DNA of 64,000 nucleotides from Phorcus lineatus. Its lineage: Eukaryota > Mollusca > Gastropoda > Trochida > Trochidae. The stretch lies in assembly GCA_921293015.1 (NCBI GenBank), contig OV121092.1, positions 47,453,064 to 47,517,063 of the forward strand, given 5' to 3'. This document shows positions 47,649 to 57,467 of this stretch, piece by piece. Within the stretch, counting starts at the first letter, position 1. The number at the start of each line of letters is the position of its first letter. The notes below the pieces were generated by a model. It did no database searches. It worked only from the letters and a program-made list of their open reading frames with translations, and was not told the origin of the DNA. Both the position numbers and the translations under genes were made by a program.

Positions 47649-48779
47649 ATGAACCCCATTCTTGAGTACCCCGATGACTTCGCATTGGGGGTACGCGGAT
47701 GGGACGCGCGGGTAATTAACCAACGCATTGCCCGAACATGTGCTGATGCTTCCCCCCTACTGAGGGACATGTTCCAGACAAACGAGGCTCCCATTATCAA
47801 TGGGCCTCGCACTCGAGGCGTCGCCCGAATCGTGTTTTGGCACATGGTCCTCTTCCTCTCCGGAATCTGCGCTGATTTGGTGCCCTTGGTCACGCAGTAT
47901 GACTCCGTGCAGTGCGTCGTCGCTTTCGGGATGGTCGATATGTTCGAAAACTCGGCCTTAGTATCATCCGTATGCAAAGGTCTGTTGGACAATGATGGTA
48001 GGAAAAGCCCCGGACTGGACCAGGTCCTCCACCTATTGCATAGTAAGGGGACAGACGCACTCGGGCAATTTATAGATTGCTATGCAAGTGTTGAAATTCG
48101 GGTGGGCATTTCCATGGCGTCCCTACGGTCAATTACATATAACCAACCCATATCAACTGTTAACGACTGGACACGCGCTCTCCGCCCCTACCTTACACCC
48201 TTGCGGTCATGGCAGTCTGCTTATCGGTGTGTGATGTGTCATAACACTTTCTCCACACCAGGCTTCTGGGATTACGACCGACCCGTTCCCTTTCCATGCT
48301 GCTTTGCAACAGCCCATCTATCTTGCCGCATCCGTCTTCGATCAAACACCGACGGTAGCCTAAGATATTTTCCCTGTCCCTCCTGTGACACTCCCTATAC
48401 GAATGGTTTCTTAGATCCCATCTTTCTCCAGTGTACCCAGAGTTTTGTAAACGACATACGCGAAAATCATATCCATCACGAATACGCTAGAACCCCCTCC
48501 CCAAATGAATGTAACCCCCAGCCTTGGCGATCTCCTCTCCTACAGGGTGACAGTAACGTCACAATCCGAGAGCTGCGAACAAGGGATTTCGTCACTCAGG
48601 TGACTCCCCCAGTGTCCCTTTTGTCCTTTGATGACTGTCCCTGTCTTCCTCGCCCGTACACCTTGCACGTCCCCACTGCTCTCCCAGACGAAATGGACGT
48701 AAAACCAATTATGGACTCATTTTCATGCCTCTTCCCTGTCTCTGACTACTCCGACAGCGACACGACGGTCACGGAATAG
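47649..48779 (+). CDS. CARD-like plus RING-like accessory protein, intact 376 codons
   Basis: The protein has a helical N-terminal part. At residues 72-150 the pattern of hydrophobic positions and the segment VLHLLHSKGTDALGQFIDC (126-144) resemble the last helices of a caspase-recruitment domain, where a hydrophobic helix, KG or RG, and a Phe-containing helix are typical. Residues 194-246 hold C194-x2-C197, C217, C218, H223, C226 and C243-x2-C246 (CPSC), a RING-like zinc arrangement with non-standard spacing. The acidic tail (DYSDSDTTVTE) is long and Pro/Ser-rich. No signal peptide or membrane segment, so cytoplasm or nucleus is likely. CARD plus RING is known from inhibitor-of-apoptosis proteins, so a role in cell death or innate signalling, perhaps as E3 ligase, is a guess. 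No BIR domain is visible. It is the last gene before the polypurine tract, with high GC and no stops. Domain calls are by eye. Confidence 0.6.
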   Translation: MNPILEYPDDFALGVRGWDARVINQRIARTCADASPLLRDMFQTNEAPIINGPRTRGVARIVFWHMVLFLSGICADLVPLVTQYDSVQCVVAFGMVDMFENSALVSSVCKGLLDNDGRKSPGLDQVLHLLHSKGTDALGQFIDCYASVEIRVGISMASLRSITYNQPISTVNDWTRALRPYLTPLRSWQSAYRCVMCHNTFSTPGFWDYDRPVPFPCCFATAHLSCRIRLRSNTDGSLRYFPCPSCDTPYTNGFLDPIFLQCTQSFVNDIRENHIHHEYARTPSPNECNPQPWRSPLLQGDSNVTIRELRTRDFVTQVTPPVSLLSFDDCPCLPRPYTLHVPTALPDEMDVKPIMDSFSCLFPVSDYSDSDTTVTE

Positions 48780-49357
48780 GGTACTACTGACTATCAACAC
48801 CCGATCGTCCGACGCATCTGCCCGACGTTGTTCCTAGGGGATGCAGTCCCGACCACACAGTATGATCACAGAGCTGAGGACAGCTCTCGCCGTCACACCG
48901 AGAATGTAACGACACCTCTCTGAGACGGCACATGAAATTAAACACCGATTAGAAAATTATTTAGCGATAAATTTTAACAAAACGGTATGAACAAATTTGT
49001 ATACGATGGTAATTGAATGATATTCACAGATAACTATCGTTATCGGGTCAACAATGGAACAACATGCAGCAGGTGTTTTACGTTAAGGCGGAAAGGGTCA
49101 ATTAGAACACGTGAAATATTGTTATTTGTGCACGAATTGCCAGTATAAACAATTCGTTTGTATCATGTTTATATCTATACATTGTATAAGGTAGGGTACT
49201 TTGTGGTTTATTGATAACAAAGGTTTGAGAGAGTGATAATTGAAGGAGAGACCGACCTACTTAGGATATATGTCCATCATTTAACGCAGTAAGAAGTAAC
49301 TAGGACAAACATTGGTCAAGATCGATTAAAATATAAGACAAATAAACAATTATTTAC
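48780..49357 (+). other. 3' untranslated region of the element
   Basis: No frame of note. Composition falls from GC-rich to AT-rich towards the polypurine tract. Confidence 0.5.
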
Positions 49358-49373
49358 AGCTCGAGGACGAGCT
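49358..49373 (+). other. Hairpin before the polypurine tract
   Basis: AGCTCG-AGGA-CGAGCT is a perfect 6-bp stem with a four-base loop, six bases before the polypurine tract. A GA-rich 'gagGACGAG' word just before the PPT is common in Ty3/gypsy elements. Confidence 0.6.
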
Positions 49374-49378
49374 TGATC

Positions 49379-49392
49379 AAAGGGGGGAGAAT
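49379..49392 (+). promoter_or_regulatory. Polypurine tract
   Basis: AAAGGGGGGAGAAT lies immediately upstream of the 3' LTR and would prime plus-strand DNA synthesis. Position and sequence are typical of Ty3/gypsy elements. Confidence 0.88.
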
Positions 49393-49808
49393 TGTCCAAG
49401 GATTTAAAATGGTAAAAGTAAGATAAACGTATATCAAACTAATAAGTAAGGTTGGAATGAAGGGATGGGAAATGAGCAGTCCACATATGTTATTTTCGAC
49501 AGAGAACTGGGGTCTTGACCTTGGGATGACCAGTGGGGGAGAAAGGCAGATATAATTAGCCAAAAGTAAGTAAGGGTATGAACTACGATAGGAGGCATCG
49601 GCAAGGTTCGCAGTTCTGAGACTACAGGTAGAAAAGCTTGCTCAGCACTGCCCGGACCGGGAGCAAGGTGTCCACAAAAGGTTAGGTGGGGTGATCTTGA
49701 CCGATGGTTGGCTAGAGTATAACGTAGGCGGCTTCGAATTCTAAGAAACATCCAGGGAGTGCTGGAAGTGAGGCTTGTGGCCTTTTACAGGACCCAAACA
49801 TATGCGGG

Positions 49809-49816
49809 TATATAAG
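49809..49816 (+). promoter_or_regulatory. TATA box in the 3' LTR
   Basis: TATATAAG lies at LTR position 417. Transcription from here would run out into the flank (49.9 kb onwards), not through env. The equivalent site is missing from the truncated 5' LTR. Confidence 0.65.
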
Positions 49817-49827
49817 AGGTGTACATC

Positions 49828-49833
49828 AATAAA
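49828..49833 (+). terminator. Polyadenylation signal in the 3' LTR
   Basis: AATAAA, 12 bp after the TATA box, could end transcripts of env and the CARD/RING-like gene. The close spacing to TATA implies a short R region that includes this signal. Confidence 0.55.
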
Positions 49834-49914
49834 TCTGGGTCGCTGCTTTCACGTCTCAAACTGAGCCCTGCCTTGTGTTTTCACTGAAGTTGTGTTGTGT
49901 GCATGTGTTGGACA

Positions 49915-50521
49915 ATATCCTGAGCCTGGACTTTAATCTTTAAATACCGTACCTCTTGCTGAAGTGCATAAGACAAGATCCTATAAAAACATCCTTGGAT
50001 ACTAGGTGTACAGCCCCAACAGTCTGCTTATATACGAGACTAAAGCATCACCTTTATGATCACGTTTATGACAGCAGCAAAAAAATAGATGTCCGGATTC
50101 AGTCCGCCATCACGCTTCCAAAACAAACAATACCCATAATTCCTTGTGGAATGTTAACCACGTAATAAGCCTTATATGGGCAATGTGGCCCGCACTGCAT
50201 AATCGCACGACATGAGTTTGTAAAAGTAAAGGTTTTTTTAAACAAGAGGTGTTAATTTGTTTGTTTAAGTTTTTAAAGAAAAAAATAAGAAGAAAATATA
50301 ATTCAAAATTGAATAAATGAAAAAGTTAGGGTGCAAAACTTCAGTAATCAAAGCTTTAACAAACTAAATGTCGTTTTAAACTAGGGGTTGAGTTCCATAC
50401 TTGGAATAGCCAACAGTTAGCCCTGTTCATGGATTATTAATGTGAGCAGTGTAAACACTATATTTAATTTCGAGATTATTAAAATCAGAGTGGTCCCCGT
50501 ATAGATTATTTTAGCATCTTA
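49915..50521. other. Right flank of the LTR element inside the insertion
   Basis: A frame at 49956-50165 (69 codons, TTG start) contains YTRLKHHLYDHVYDSS but has no family I recognise. Otherwise AT-rich without structure. Confidence 0.35.
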
Positions 50522-50769
50522 GAAAAGAAATAAAGTTCGCTCTACCCCAATGTGTTTTGTAATAAAGTATAGTTTTTCCCTGAACTATTATAACGTTAAA
50601 GCACTCGGACGGTAACCCCAATGTGTTTTGTAATAAAGTATAGTTTTTCCCTGAACTAATATAACGTTAAAGCACTCGGACTACCGTCCTCGTGCTTTAA
50701 CTATAATAGTTCAGGGCAAAACTATACTTTATTACAAAACACATTGGGGTAGAGCGAACTTTATTTCTT
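50522..50769. repeat. Foldback element at the right end of the insertion
   Basis: GAAATAAAGTTCGCTCTACC (from about 50527) is inverted as GGTAGAGCGAACTTTATTTC (ending about 50767). The arms of about 85 bp include CCCAATGTGTTTTGTAATAA and TATAGTTTTTCCCTGAACTA. A second direct copy of the left arm starts near 50615, making two left arms to one right arm. The array could fold into a long hairpin and abuts the insertion boundary. Confidence 0.85.
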
Positions 50770-51284
50770 AATTAGACCGTCTACATTGCTGTAAACAGCA
50801 AACACTTGACCTAGCTGGACACAAATAGGAAACATTATTAGAACTAGGTCAATCTTAAAACTTGTAATGTAAGGAATACGAAACAGTCAGCTAACACAAT
50901 ATAGCACTCGCGGGCCTCTATTTTTGGCAGAAGTAAAACAATATGCTATTCCTAAGTTCACTGACTGTAGGACAGTTTCCTTCTGCCCACATATAATGAC
51001 TAATAAATAATGTCTCAAGGACAACTTGAGGAAGTTTACTTTCAGCTGACATTAGTGAACACTTGACCTAGATAGATGTAAACAGGAAGTTCACATACAG
51101 ACATTGCCTCCATTGTTGACTGGATATTTTCTCGTAAGCACATTCAACAAGTTTGAAACTCTGGTTCTTGATTCAGACCAAGACGTAGACGCCTGCTGGG
51201 GAAACAACATATTTTTTGCAATTTACTTGTAAATGCTAAAATACCAGTTGCTGATCCATTTCATGGAGTTGTAACCTCTCCTCT

Positions 51285-51311
<27 letters not shown>
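51285..51311 (+). repeat. Poly(C) run of 27, only 11 in the duplicate
   Basis: 27 consecutive C bases. The same place in Y2 (60404-60414) has 11. It shows homopolymer expansion or contraction since duplication, or sequencing uncertainty. Confidence 0.85.
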
Positions 51312-51315
<4 letters not shown>

Positions 51316-52090
51316 TAATACAGAGATATAAAGAAAAAAATTTGATATACTATTAAAAATGTTCCATATAAACTTGTTAATTAGGGGGGCCAAGTCTCGC
51401 AAAAACATTACAACTATATGCACTGTTTTGGAAACAGGTCTCAATAGCCAACAAAGGTCACAGCAGAATATTTTGGAGTAGAGAAAAACATTGGAACATT
51501 TGCCGTATTCAATAGAATTAATCAGGGATTATGTCAATATTGCAAAATTTTGAGATGGTCTACATTGAAATGTTAATTTTGCATGGACTTAAGAACCATC
51601 TTTGACGCAACCTCTAATGCAACAGTTTATGATTTCTTATTAATGAATTCAATTTGAAACCTTGACTCAAACGAATACATATCACACTCAGTATTGCATG
51701 TTTCAGGTAGGATAATCATTTTATTGAATTAATTCAGCACATGTACTGGGAAATGGTCTTCTGTGTCATAATTCAAAGTATTAATAGCTTTAGATCAAGT
51801 TAGAGGACATCACATTAAACTGGTGATTTTCTGACAACTTTGAACTTCACTTTTTCCAAATAATTCTACATGCCAATCCATTGTTCCGGTGTTAGGAATA
51901 AATCCCACTTTAATATACAGCACAGAAACATGCTACCTGAGAAATCAACATTAAGAAAAGAGTCATACATAATACATCATGTTCAGAAAACTGTTTCAGT
52001 CTCTTTGGACCTAAAATCTTGAAACTTAAATTTGTTCCAACATTATTTAATGCTTATAACTTTAAATTCACCTCCAATTTCATGAAATAA

Positions 52091-52490
52091 ATGTCAAAGT
52101 TGGTTTCCCTTGATCCCTTATTAGATAACCTTTTATCAAATCTACACAAAAAGAATATTTCCAATCCTCTTTGGACACAAATCCCTGAAAACATTTTTCA
52201 AAAACATAAACGGCTTTTGAAAGAGATAATTAATCTTATCAACAATTTAAAAACAGCAAGTTTTAAATACAAATTCCTGCCCAAACTCTGGCTTCCATAA
52301 TTTACCGTTTCTATTACAGCCCAAACGACAGGAATCCAATAAAGCTCTTGAATTATTACTCAGTGAACAATCAGAGAGAGACTCTAAATATGGGAATAAA
52401 GTTTTATATTCTGAATATAAATCACAAAAAGATTCAAAAGTGTAATTATTTCTGAGAGTTATAGTCTAGAAAGAAGGACACATAACAAAA
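52091..52490 (+). pseudogene. Possible decayed coding segment, copy in Y1
   Basis: A 69-codon frame (52091-52300), beginning MSKLVSLDPLLDNLLSNL and rich in Asn/Lys/Leu, is followed in the next frame by PKRQESNKALELLL, ending at a TAA after DSKV. In Y1 a 2-bp insertion and later TGA break the second frame. No family is recognised. It could be chance. Confidence 0.22.
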
Positions 52491-55053
52491 GTTTGTTTTG
52501 ATCTCATGTTTAAAGGAGAAGAACTGTTGTCTCCACACAGCCATGAATTGTCTACTTGAATTGAAACATGTAATGTGTTGATAATGTCAGACAGTTGTTT
52601 TAACTGGGTGATCTGAAGTGCTGAAGATCTAATGCAAGAAACTGAAGTAAAGTTGTATCTCAAATTGAACTTAGTAATACTTCAGTCCCAGTATCATCAA
52701 AGGGTTTTACTTTTGTAATATAATGATTTCATTGATTACGCTTTGAGGACCTTGATATGGACATGATGGCATTAAGGGTAAAATGTTGGTGCTGTCGGTG
52801 TCTTACATGTGGATTGGAATCTCGTAGAGAACATAATCCAAAGAGAAGAAGAATGTATACTTTTTCAAATAGCGAGATGCCAAATATAACAATGTTCCAT
52901 ACTTTAACTCTGTAAATTGCATGAAGTTCTCTACGACTCTATGGGGTGGAATTCTATTAAGGATAGCTAGTGCAGAGCCAATATCAGAAAAATTATTCTA
53001 GCAATGGTACTTGATGAAGGTTGATATGACAACATTTCATATCATGAACAGATCTTTGGCAAATAACATAAACTTCTTATTCAATCTAGTTTTAGATTAA
53101 AAATACAAACAACAAAAACGGTTAAGCATTCCCCAAATATTCAATATTTATAACACTCATCATTCTATGAAGCACAAAACATCTCAATATTGCAATCTGT
53201 TGTGGTCCGTAACTTATTCTGTAGAGTATATTTGTAATCTTAACTAGACTGAAGACGAATTAAGAAACCCAAGTTCAATTCAGAAAAGACGAAAAAACAA
53301 GATAATATTTTTGGTAGCCCCACAGTCAATGATAATGTTGATAAAATACAAATATTTCTCCAAACTGAGCTAAACCAAGTTGATTTTCAACAAAAAAGAC
53401 TGTGAACTGGAGTTGAATATCAGACCTGACGTCTAGACATGGCATCAGTGTAAGAGACTTTGCTCCAATATCCAATCTCTAAATTGGCAACTCGTAAAAT
53501 TAATTTTTCTTGTGACAAGTCATCTATAGATCTTCCTCTATAAAACTCAATCTTGCTGAAGTTACAAAAAACAAGAGGAAGATCCACACTGATTTTTTTT
53601 TAACAAAAACAAAGTTTACGAAATGTATTGAATTGTCGTGAGATCTGGTTATGAAATGAAGAGCTGTCCTCTTCTCCATGTAAAGATATAATCAGACAAA
53701 ACATATTGCCTGAATGTCTATAATACTTCCTTGATCGGTGCACATAGTTTCATAAAATATATAACTTTCAAATTTTTGTTTAGAACAAGGACATGGCCGG
53801 CAGACATGCAACAAACACTCACAACCAGAGACTCATTTACATACCCCTTACAACTTCACTCATGCTGGCGGAACTACTAAAACTACAGATAACTTTTCAG
53901 AGCTACAATGTTTTGTTTCGAACCTTCTAGAACTGATTATAAAAATTTCACCCAGAGGCACTTTATATCACAACCTCTTGTTCTGCTTTCATCAAACTCA
54001 AATATTTAAAAAACTCATTTCTTAAAACCACAAGACGAGATCACAATTTCCATTTCATTTACTTTAAGATGAGAAAGATAATTTCCTTTCATAAATGTGA
54101 TGATTTAATATGACATATATTCAACATCAACATTCAAATCTAAACAATTCATTAAACCATCCTGACATAAAAGATTTGTTAAGATAAATATGAGTTACTT
54201 AGGAGACACTTTCAATTTTATCTTGAAATTGTGTACTCCCATGCTCATTCATAATAATTGCCACTCTAGCAAGAAATAAGCTGCAAGATTTTATGGAATT
54301 CTTTATTTGAGATTTGTGTTAAATGGACTCTTTTTATTTGAAAACTGTCTTAAAGTGCCTCATATAGATGATGGATAAGAAACAAAATCAAGCTTGGCTC
54401 AATGACTGTTCAACAGCTCTGATGTAATTTGCTTTTATTGTAAATCAATTCACTCACATTTATATACTTTCTTGATATACAGAACCTTCTCATAAACCTT
54501 GCTTTGATCTTGTCAATTGAGAAAGACACAGTAACTATCTTATGGAGAACAACTTTTTAAAAATGTTCTTGACCCTTGTTCATTACCAAATAAGAAGAGC
54601 AAGAAGTAGCCAACTGAGGTCCTGAGAAATCAAATAAAGAAGTTGTTGTTGTTGATTTTTCTTGTATTATTACACAAACTTTATAATGCCTTTGAAGAAT
54701 TTCAGGTAAGGAAACTCTAGATAGAAAGGTAGAAATCCATAAATGACCAGAAAATAAATACTTATCTGTACTTATCATAAGATTCTATTTCTAGGAACCA
54801 TTGTTTTTAGACTCCTTTTATCAATTTTAACTAAAACTTATGAATGTTTAGCTCATTTAGCAAATTTAATAAGCAGAATTTAAGATAATATAATATAGCT
54901 ATAGATTCTACAGTGCTTAAGGTTAATAAAATATGCACACATAAAATATTTCATAATTAGTTTGCATCTAAAAATGCAGTTAGCAGATCAAATCAACATC
55001 TCTAACTTTCTCCCTGTCACATACAACTGCTGTTTTGGAGCCGATAATCTTAA

Positions 55054-57467
55054 CTCTTACGTTGCTGAATATTATTTTGACCAGTTTTGCCCCCGTGGCT
55101 GAATTTTCCAGCACTCGCCTCACTACCGTTATAGCGCAATTAGCCCCTGTGGCCGAATTTTCCAGCGCCGCCAGATGCGACCGTTTTAACAACATATGGC
55201 GTGTTTACATGGCGAAATACGGACATTATCGTCGTTTTATACAAAGCTAGTCGGCGAATCCCATGTTACAAATGGATGATACTTACCTGGAACGGTTTCT
55301 ACAACTGAAGTAAACTTGTTTTCAATTCGGGCGCCGCAACTCAATAAATTCCAAGAGCGCATGCGCGAAATCAAAACGAAACTAAAGATAAATAGTTCCT
55401 CTTCACATCGATATAAAAATTATTTTTATAATATGTTTAGAACGAATTTTACAAAATTTTAAAAATTGTCTTCATTTCAAACATTATAAAATCATTTAAT
55501 CACTGAGTGCACATAGACAAATTATATACGGAAATGAAGCTTATTTATTGCTCTATATTTTACGATAAATTTCATTACGATACGCCATCCTAAACGAAAG
55601 ATATAAATTACGAAAACAGGGTAGTGATAAATCCCGATAACGCTCTGACCCCCACAGTAATATTACTAAGCTAATAGCCCCGGGCAAACGCACACGCTCA
55701 GCGCGTGCAGGCGGGGTATCCCCGTTGAAACATACACTCACACACAATATAAATTGTCTTTATTTCCAACTTTATAAATCATGTTATTCGCTTTGTATAC
55801 ATGCAAATTATATATGGAATTGAAGGCAATTTATTCTTCTTTACGAAGAAATAAATCATAACAATCTTTTGCACTGTAATTAGAAGTTATTACCAACGAA
55901 ACGTGGGTATAGCTAGTAATAAATTCTTTGATAATCGCCTTACCGCAACATATGTCGCATCGTTTCCACACGTTTTATTTTGATGCAAATATGGGCAAAT
56001 TACACATGAAAATGAAGGTATTTCTTTCTGCTTTACGATGATATGAAAATAATAAATATGTACCACTTGGTTTGGAATATATAAAGTTTGCAAAGATGGT
56101 ACCCTCGGGTATTTTAGAACAGATTTTGATAATTGCCACATCACTAACCGCTCCTTTATTGTCTAATTGTAATTTGCAAATTTTATATAGAATTGAAGAC
56201 GATCCTTTCCTCTTTATTGTGATATAAAAATGTCGATAATGCGCTCTGCCGTTAAATGGATAGGAAGTGTAAAAAGCAGTTGAAAATAAATCGCTTCTCG
56301 GTAAACAAAATATGAATAGAGAAATTGCCTGTTTGTGCGATGCGCGCCGGGTCCTTTCTGATTTTCTTGTACATACCAATTTTACATGGCAATAAAGATT
56401 ATCCTTTTCTCTATATTTTGATATATGAAATTGCAAAATTTACCGAGAAGTTTATGTGATATAAAGTGCGAGAAAATGGTAAAAACGTAAAGAATAAACA
56501 AAAGTCACAATTTTGCGGAACTTGCTGTATCTTTATTCTATATGGTGTATATAATTTTTTTATATCAAATCGAAGACAATTATTCCTTCTTTATCACGAT
56601 GTAATCAATTTCAAAATACGCCTAGCTGTTGAGAAGATATGAGCGAAAGAAAGGCACATGTCAAAATCGCTGTTCAGTTTACATGATTTGAATCGAGAAA
56701 TTAGCTTTTTGTGCGGCGCTTGCTGTGTCCTTATTTATTATCGCGCATGTACACATTTTACATGGAAAGAAAGACAATCTTTCTCTCTGTCTTATGATAT
56801 AAAAATTGTCAAAATACGTTGAGCACATCATGTAAAAATTGGTGTGACAAAATGGTGTAAAACTAAAAATATGTAAAAATCACCTTTTTTGCGGCACATG
56901 CTGTATCTTCAATTCAGGTAGCGTAGTTACGTATTTTATATTGAATTGAAGACAATTTTCTGCTCTTTCAAATGGTCCAACCGGTATTGAAATCCGCCCA
57001 AGGGTTCAGAGCATAGGGCGTGCGATATAAGGTTGTACGTTTGGTGTGAGTGCAGGCTTGTAAGCAAACGATAGCACGCGCGGGGCGATAAGCTCGTGCG
57101 AGAGGGTAGAAAGTGCCCACAGGCTATTAGCATGGCGGCGGGGAGTGGGGGAAAATTGAGTGATTTTAAAGCTTATTTTCGGTACAATAAACGTTATCAA
57201 TCGTTGCATAATTTTCGGAACATGTACGCGCATTATTTAGAACACCAACGAAACAAAATTCGGTAGCTTAGCGACACACGGACGGAGAGTACTAGCGTTG
57301 AACTGACACTACTGCCGTGCAACAATTGCCCGTCCTTCGCTACTGTGAACCTCGGCGTTAATGAGCTAGCGTGAGAAAAATAGAGTTTGGATGTCGCATC
57401 TCGCCCAGAGGACATGCGGTCAAAGCAAATTTCAACCCGGACAGGCCCGGGACCCGCATCTTAAGAG
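55054..57467. mobile_element. 2.4 kb TTAA-flanked element (piggyBac-like target), non-autonomous
   Basis: TTAA is duplicated at 55050-55053 and 57468-57471; copy 1 has a single TTAA (ATCTTAATATGTC, near 38085). The ends are short inverted repeats: CTCTTACG on the left and, reverse-complemented, CTCTTAAGATGC on the right. A TTAA target is characteristic of the piggyBac superfamily. No transposase frame exists; the longest frame is 153 codons (55975-56436, minus) without motifs. The interior is more GC-rich at both ends and is built largely of diverged tandem repeats. Confidence 0.82.
55460..57000. repeat. Diverged tandem array, period about 190 bp, inside the TTAA element
   Basis: A core like ATTGAAGACAATTTTTC-CTTTATTGTGATATAAAAAT recurs near 55821, 56012, 56193, 56384, 56571, 56763 and 56945, spaced 181-192 bp. 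An older form is seen near 55465 and 55752. Copies are only partly alike. Confidence 0.65.

Larger units (their letters stand above)
49393..49914 (+). mobile_element. 3' LTR, 522 bp, complete
   Basis: It begins TGTCCAA and ends TTGGACA, a 7-bp terminal inverted repeat with the canonical TG...CA ends. It contains a TATA box and AATAAA. Its first 100 bp are identical to the 5' remnant. No matching target duplication is seen: ATATC follows this LTR, TCTAG precedes the 5' remnant. Confidence 0.85.
41130..50770. mobile_element. 9.6 kb insertion absent from duplicate copy 2
   Basis: Copy 2 reads straight through as AAAGATCATTAGACCGTC (59889-59907). In copy 1 GATCATT ends at 41129 and ATTAGACCGTC resumes at 50771, so ATT is repeated on both sides. 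The inserted DNA begins CTAAGATGCC and ends TTTATTTCTTA, whose reverse complement TAAGAAATAAA weakly mirrors the start. The LTR element occupies only 41511-49914 of it. The outer 0.4 and 0.85 kb therefore belong to something else, perhaps an older DNA transposon that the LTR element had entered. Alternatively copy 2 lost the segment by precise deletion. Confidence 0.85.
50771..53089. repeat. Tandem segmental duplication, copy 1 right part (Y1)
   Basis: It matches 59890-62164 (Y2) with scattered substitutions and small indels. It is the continuation of X1 across the insertion. It contains a poly(C) run and a small frame shared with Y2. Confidence 0.92.

Noticed and set aside
50559-50769. Second LTR pair
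   Set aside because: The arms are mainly inverted, not direct, and lack TG...CA ends; it is a foldback structure.
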